Shown here piece by piece: positions 61,301 to 64,000 of a stretch of DNA of 64,000 nucleotides. Each line of letters starts with the position of its first letter. The stretch's first letter is position 1. The DNA is from JADJWR01 sp964509545. Lineage in GTDB: Bacteria > Pseudomonadota > Gammaproteobacteria > Burkholderiales > Burkholderiaceae_F. The DNA lies in the NCBI GenBank assembly GCA_964509545.1, contig CAZDXQ010000004.1, positions 1-64,000 on the forward strand, given 5' to 3'. A model generated the notes under the pieces. It had not been told where the DNA came from. It was given only the letters and a program-made list of their open reading frames with translations, and searched no databases. Both the position numbers and the translations under genes were made by a program.

Positions 61301-62572
61301 ATGAGAATGAGACTTCTTCCCGCCGCGGTTGCCACGGCGTTCATGCCGCTGCTGCTGGCCACGCCGGCGCAGGCGACCAACGGCTATCTGTCGCACGGCT
61401 ATGGCATCAAGTCGATCGGCATGGCCGGTGCCGGCATCGCGCTGCCGCAGGATGCGCTTGCGGCGGCGATCAATCCGGCCGGCATGGCGATGCTGGGCAA
61501 CCGCATCGACCTCGGCCTGAACTGGTTCAGCCCGACCGGCCGTGAGGCGCAGGTCGTCGGCGGCCCGCTGAACGGAACGACCTACGACGGCAACAACAAG
61601 AAGAACTTCTTTATCCCCGAGTTCGGCTACAACCAGATGCTGAACAGCGCGATGTCGCTCGGCGTGTCGGTGTACGGCAATGGCGGCATGAACACCGACT
61701 ACACGAGCGCATTCCCGCTGTTCGGGTCGAGCAATCCGGGCGTGGACCTGTCACAGCTGTTCATCGCGCCGACGCTCGGCTACAAGGTCGCGCCGGAGCA
61801 TGCGCTCGGTGTGACGCTGAATCTCGCCTACCAGCGCTTCAAGGCCCATGGCCTGGAGAACTTCACCGCGCCCTCCGGCCCGATGCGCTTCTCGGCCTAT
61901 CCGGGCAATGTGACCAACCAGGGTTACGACGATTCCTACGGCTACGGCCTGCGCATCGGCTACCTCGGCCAGCTGACGCCGAACTTCGCCCTCGGCCTGA
62001 CCTACCAGACGAAAACGAAGATGACCGAGTTCGACAAGTACAAGGGGCTGTTCGCCGAGGAGGGCGGCTTCGACATCCCGCCAAACTATGGCATCGGTGT
62101 CGCGTTCACGCCGATGACGGGGCTGACCATCGCGGCCGACATCGTCAAGATCGAGTACTCGAAGATCAAGTCGATCAACAACCCGCTGCTGCCCAACCTG
62201 TTCCAGGCACCGCTGGGCACCGGCGGCGGCGCGGGCTTCGGCTGGCAGGACGTCACCGCCTACAAGCTCGGCGTGCAGTACGCGGTCAGTCCGCAGCTCA
62301 CCGTTCGCGGCGGCTACAACTACGGCGAGCAGCCGATTCCCGCCAGCGAGACGCTGTTCAACGTGCTGGCGCCGGGCGTCGTTGAAGACCACTGGACGCT
62401 GGGCGCGACCTGGACGCTGGCCAACAAGGCCGAGCTGAGCTTCGCCTTCATGTACGCGCCGACGGTGACCGTCACCGGCGTCAACTCGATTCCGGCGCCG
62501 TTCGGCGGCGGCAACGTCAACCTGAAGATGAAGGAAACGTCGTTCGGCGTCGCTTACGGCTGGAAGTTCTGA
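61301..62572 (+). CDS. OmpP1/FadL-type outer-membrane porin
   Basis: A 423-residue barrel protein with a signal peptide ending ATPAQA. The start of the mature protein, TNGYLSHGYGIKSIGMAGAG, and IALPQDALAAAINPAGMAML are the classic OmpP1/FadL hatch region. The C-terminus ends in Phe (AYGWKF). Such porins take up hydrophobic compounds, from fatty acids to aromatics. AGGGAG eight bases before the ATG at 61301. Monocistronic with a strong terminator. Confidence 0.92.
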   Translation: MRMRLLPAAVATAFMPLLLATPAQATNGYLSHGYGIKSIGMAGAGIALPQDALAAAINPAGMAMLGNRIDLGLNWFSPTGREAQVVGGPLNGTTYDGNNKKNFFIPEFGYNQMLNSAMSLGVSVYGNGGMNTDYTSAFPLFGSSNPGVDLSQLFIAPTLGYKVAPEHALGVTLNLAYQRFKAHGLENFTAPSGPMRFSAYPGNVTNQGYDDSYGYGLRIGYLGQLTPNFALGLTYQTKTKMTEFDKYKGLFAEEGGFDIPPNYGIGVAFTPMTGLTIAADIVKIEYSKIKSINNPLLPNLFQAPLGTGGGAGFGWQDVTAYKLGVQYAVSPQLTVRGGYNYGEQPIPASETLFNVLAPGVVEDHWTLGATWTLANKAELSFAFMYAPTVTVTGVNSIPAPFGGGNVNLKMKETSFGVAYGWKF

Positions 62573-62603
62573 TTGCCCGGCGCAGCGACACTGCGCACCG
62601 ACG

Positions 62604-62635
62604 AAAAAGGGCGGGTCTTGCTCCCGCCCTTTTTT
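62604..62635 (+). terminator. Rho-independent terminator after the OmpP1/FadL gene
   Basis: AAAAAGGGCGGG (62604-62615), seven-base loop, CCCGCCCTTTTTT (62623-62635). Perfect GC stem with A-run and T-run, 31 bases after the stop. Confidence 0.92.
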
Positions 62636-62737
62636 CTTGCGCGCCACGCGCGGCTCTCAGGGAATCGCCGCGGCCGCCCCAGGTTTCCTTGACCCCCAGC
62701 GAGGGGCGGCCTCGGCGCAGCCCCGGCCTTGGGGCGT

Positions 62738-63343
62738 TCATTGATCCGGCGCCATGAAGCTGAAGCGCCGCTCGGCCCACTGCGCGCCGGCGAACATCAT
62801 TGCCGCCATGATCACCACCGCCAGCACCAGCACGCCGTAGGGAAAGCCGAAGGCTTCGGGCAGCGTCAGTGGGCCGATGCTGTTGTCGTTGGCCCAAAGT
62901 TCCAGCCCGGAAAACGCCACCGCGTACAGCAGCAGCCCGCTGACGAAGCCGCCGAGGAACACGGCGCCGTCGCCGCTGCCGGTCGCCGCGGCGGTAACCG
63001 ACGTCCCCGGGCAGTAGCCGCCGACGATGAAGCCGGCGCCGAGCAGCAGCCCGCCGGCGAGCTGCGCGGCGATCGACGTCGGCGTCAGGTACACCAGCGA
63101 CAGGTCGAGCCAGCCGATCGCGGAGAACAGCCACAGGCCGACCGCCGCGGTGACGATCGCCGTGAACATCACCTTCAGCACCGACATGTCGTACAGGTAG
63201 AACTGCGCGGTCAGCCGGCGCGCGCTGCCGAAACCGGCGCGCTCGAGGAACCAGCCGAAGCCGAAGCCCAGCGCGAGGGCGACGAGAAGGCCCTGCGACT
63301 CGCTGATCAGCTCATGGCCGTAGAGGGGCAGCATCATCGCCAT
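62738..63343 (-). CDS. YeeE/YedE sulfur-transport protein, part 2 (PmpB-like)
   Basis: A 201-residue membrane protein with five to six helices. GFGFGWFLERAGFGSARRL and the Cys-containing GAGFIVGGYCPGTSVTAAA are the YeeE/YedE signature. It works as a pair with the upstream half to import a reduced-sulfur species such as thiosulfate. ATG at 63343 or 63337 with GGAGG upstream; it overlaps the end of part 1 by ten bases. Confidence 0.88.
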   Translation of the reverse strand: MAMMLPLYGHELISESQGLLVALALGFGFGWFLERAGFGSARRLTAQFYLYDMSVLKVMFTAIVTAAVGLWLFSAIGWLDLSLVYLTPTSIAAQLAGGLLLGAGFIVGGYCPGTSVTAAATGSGDGAVFLGGFVSGLLLYAVAFSGLELWANDNSIGPLTLPEAFGFPYGVLVLAVVIMAAMMFAGAQWAERRFSFMAPDQ

Positions 63344-63894
63344 TGCCTCCGCACGAAGTACGCCAGCGCATAGGCGCCGGCAAAGACCGACAGCATGAAG
63401 ATCCAGCTGCCGACATTCAGCTGCGAACCGCCGGTCAGCGCCTGACCGCTGGTGCAGCCCTTGGCCAGCTTGGCGCCGATGGCCGCCAGCGCGCCGCCGG
63501 CAAACGCCAGCGCCAGCCGCGCCGGCACGCCGAGGGACGGGCCGCGTTCGATGCGCGGCCGGATCCGCCGCGCGCGCCACGCCGAAACCAGCGCGCCGAT
63601 GAACGCGCCGACGATCAGGTAGAAGGTCCAGTTGATCCACGGCGGCTCGGCGTAGTAGCCCTTTAGTCCGGGGTTGGTCGCCGCCCAGTCGGGCGCGACC
63701 AGGCCGACCAGCCAGGCGACCACGGAGCCCGACGCCGCCGTGGCGCCGAGGCCGCGGCCCATGATCAGGAACGAGGCGAGCAGGACCAGGCCGAGGCCGA
63801 AGCCGGCCAGATAGGGGTTCATGTGGCGGCCCTCGGCGACGGACAGACGGTCGCCGGCGCGGCTGAGGGGCGGGGAGGTGCTGACTGCGCTCAT
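63334..63894 (-). CDS. YeeE/YedE sulfur-transport protein, part 1 (PmpA-like)
   Basis: A 186-residue membrane protein whose C-terminal half carries GAKLAKGCTSGQALTGGSQL, the Cys motif of the YeeE/YedE family. The first 30 residues are a soluble tail before NPYLAGFGLGLVLLASFLIM. Together with part 2 it corresponds to one full-length YeeE split in two. The start at 63894 has GGAGCC upstream. Expressed from a region with a CsoR/CstR-type inverted repeat. Confidence 0.87.
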   Translation of the reverse strand: MSAVSTSPPLSRAGDRLSVAEGRHMNPYLAGFGLGLVLLASFLIMGRGLGATAASGSVVAWLVGLVAPDWAATNPGLKGYYAEPPWINWTFYLIVGAFIGALVSAWRARRIRPRIERGPSLGVPARLALAFAGGALAAIGAKLAKGCTSGQALTGGSQLNVGSWIFMLSVFAGAYALAYFVRRQWR

Positions 63895-63913
63895 CGGGGC
63901 GGCTCCGCGGCCT

Positions 63914-63935
63914 TTGATACCCGGTAGGGTATCAA
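63914..63935. promoter_or_regulatory. CsoR/CstR-type operator upstream of the YeeE/YedE pair
   Basis: TTGATACCC-GGTA-GGGTATCAA, a perfect 9-4-9 inverted repeat 20 bases before the part 1 start. The TACCC-N4-GGGTA core resembles operators of CsoR/CstR repressors, whose persulfide-sensing members control sulfur genes. Confidence 0.72.
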
Positions 63936-63970
63936 GCGGCCCCGCCACGACGCTGATCCTGCGCAAAGAA

Positions 63971-63996
63971 AACGCCCGGGGATCGCCCGGGCGTTC
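63971..63996. terminator. Hairpin at the window edge
   Basis: AACGCCCGGG and CCCGGGCGTT form a ten-pair inverted repeat around a short loop, with an A-run on one side, so it would work as a terminator for minus-strand transcription entering from outside the window. Confidence 0.6.
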
Positions 63997-64000
63997 CTGG

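Overview
The window is GC-rich, densely coded DNA whose gene families (paired anaerobic molybdoenzymes, a mer-type module, the CHR transporter, OmpP1/FadL, PldA, QueC, ACR3) point to a betaproteobacterium; this assignment is inference from gene content, not from a marker gene. No rRNA, tRNA, CRISPR array or complete insertion sequence was seen. The dominant theme is metalloid, metal and sulfur chemistry, above all arsenic.

Layout. 1-2.8 kb: chromate resistance operon (ChrA, a superoxide dismutase-rhodanese fusion, a ChrB-domain protein). 2.8-6.7 kb: VapBC-like pair, GDCC-type cysteine-rich protein, PadR regulator, heme-binding lipoprotein, then decayed DNA. 6.7-9.9 kb: sulfide/persulfide module (ArsR-rhodanese fusion regulator divergent from a membrane hydroxylase, DsrE-like protein and SQR-like flavoprotein). 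10-13 kb: overlapping MFS / cysteine desulfurase / methyltransferase operon. 13.2-14.4 kb: six-heme c-type lipoprotein. 15.0-15.8 kb: ArsM-like methyltransferase interrupted by one in-frame TGA exactly where the family has an arsenic-binding Cys, followed at once by a SECIS-like hairpin: a candidate selenoprotein. 16.5-18 kb: DASS anion transporter.

18.1-31.0 kb, minus strand: arxX-arxS-arxR (arsenite-sensing three-component regulators), then arrA-arrB-arrD (respiratory arsenate reductase and chaperone), then arsR, a deleted arsI, arsC, acr3, a SigZ-like ECF sigma factor and an ArsO-like flavoprotein with cysteine-rich tails. 31.2-37.4 kb, plus strand: arxB2-arxA-arxB-arxC-arxD, the anaerobic arsenite oxidase. 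The arx intergenic region holds a sigma-54 promoter and two GTTACC-N4-GGTAAC type sites. One locus therefore carries enzymes predicted to run both directions of the As(V)/As(III) couple, plus detoxification.

37.5-47.6 kb: HAD phosphatase, monoheme cytochrome, double rhodanese, decayed DNA with a toxin-antitoxin pair, a PAS-LuxR regulator and a third molybdoenzyme operon (Fe-S subunit, catalytic subunit with an unusual FS0 site, TorD chaperone) preceded by two identical inverted repeats. 47.8-49.9 kb: mer-type module and a nitroreductase. 50.3-54.8 kb: metallo-hydrolase, TehA/SLAC1 transporter, secreted protein, ArsP-type permease with thioredoxin-like partner and an ArsR whose two operators are recognisable. 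54.8-64 kb: GST, an ECF sigma/anti-sigma-like pair, queC, pldA, an OmpP1/FadL porin and a YeeE/YedE sulfur-transport pair behind a CsoR/CstR-type inverted repeat.
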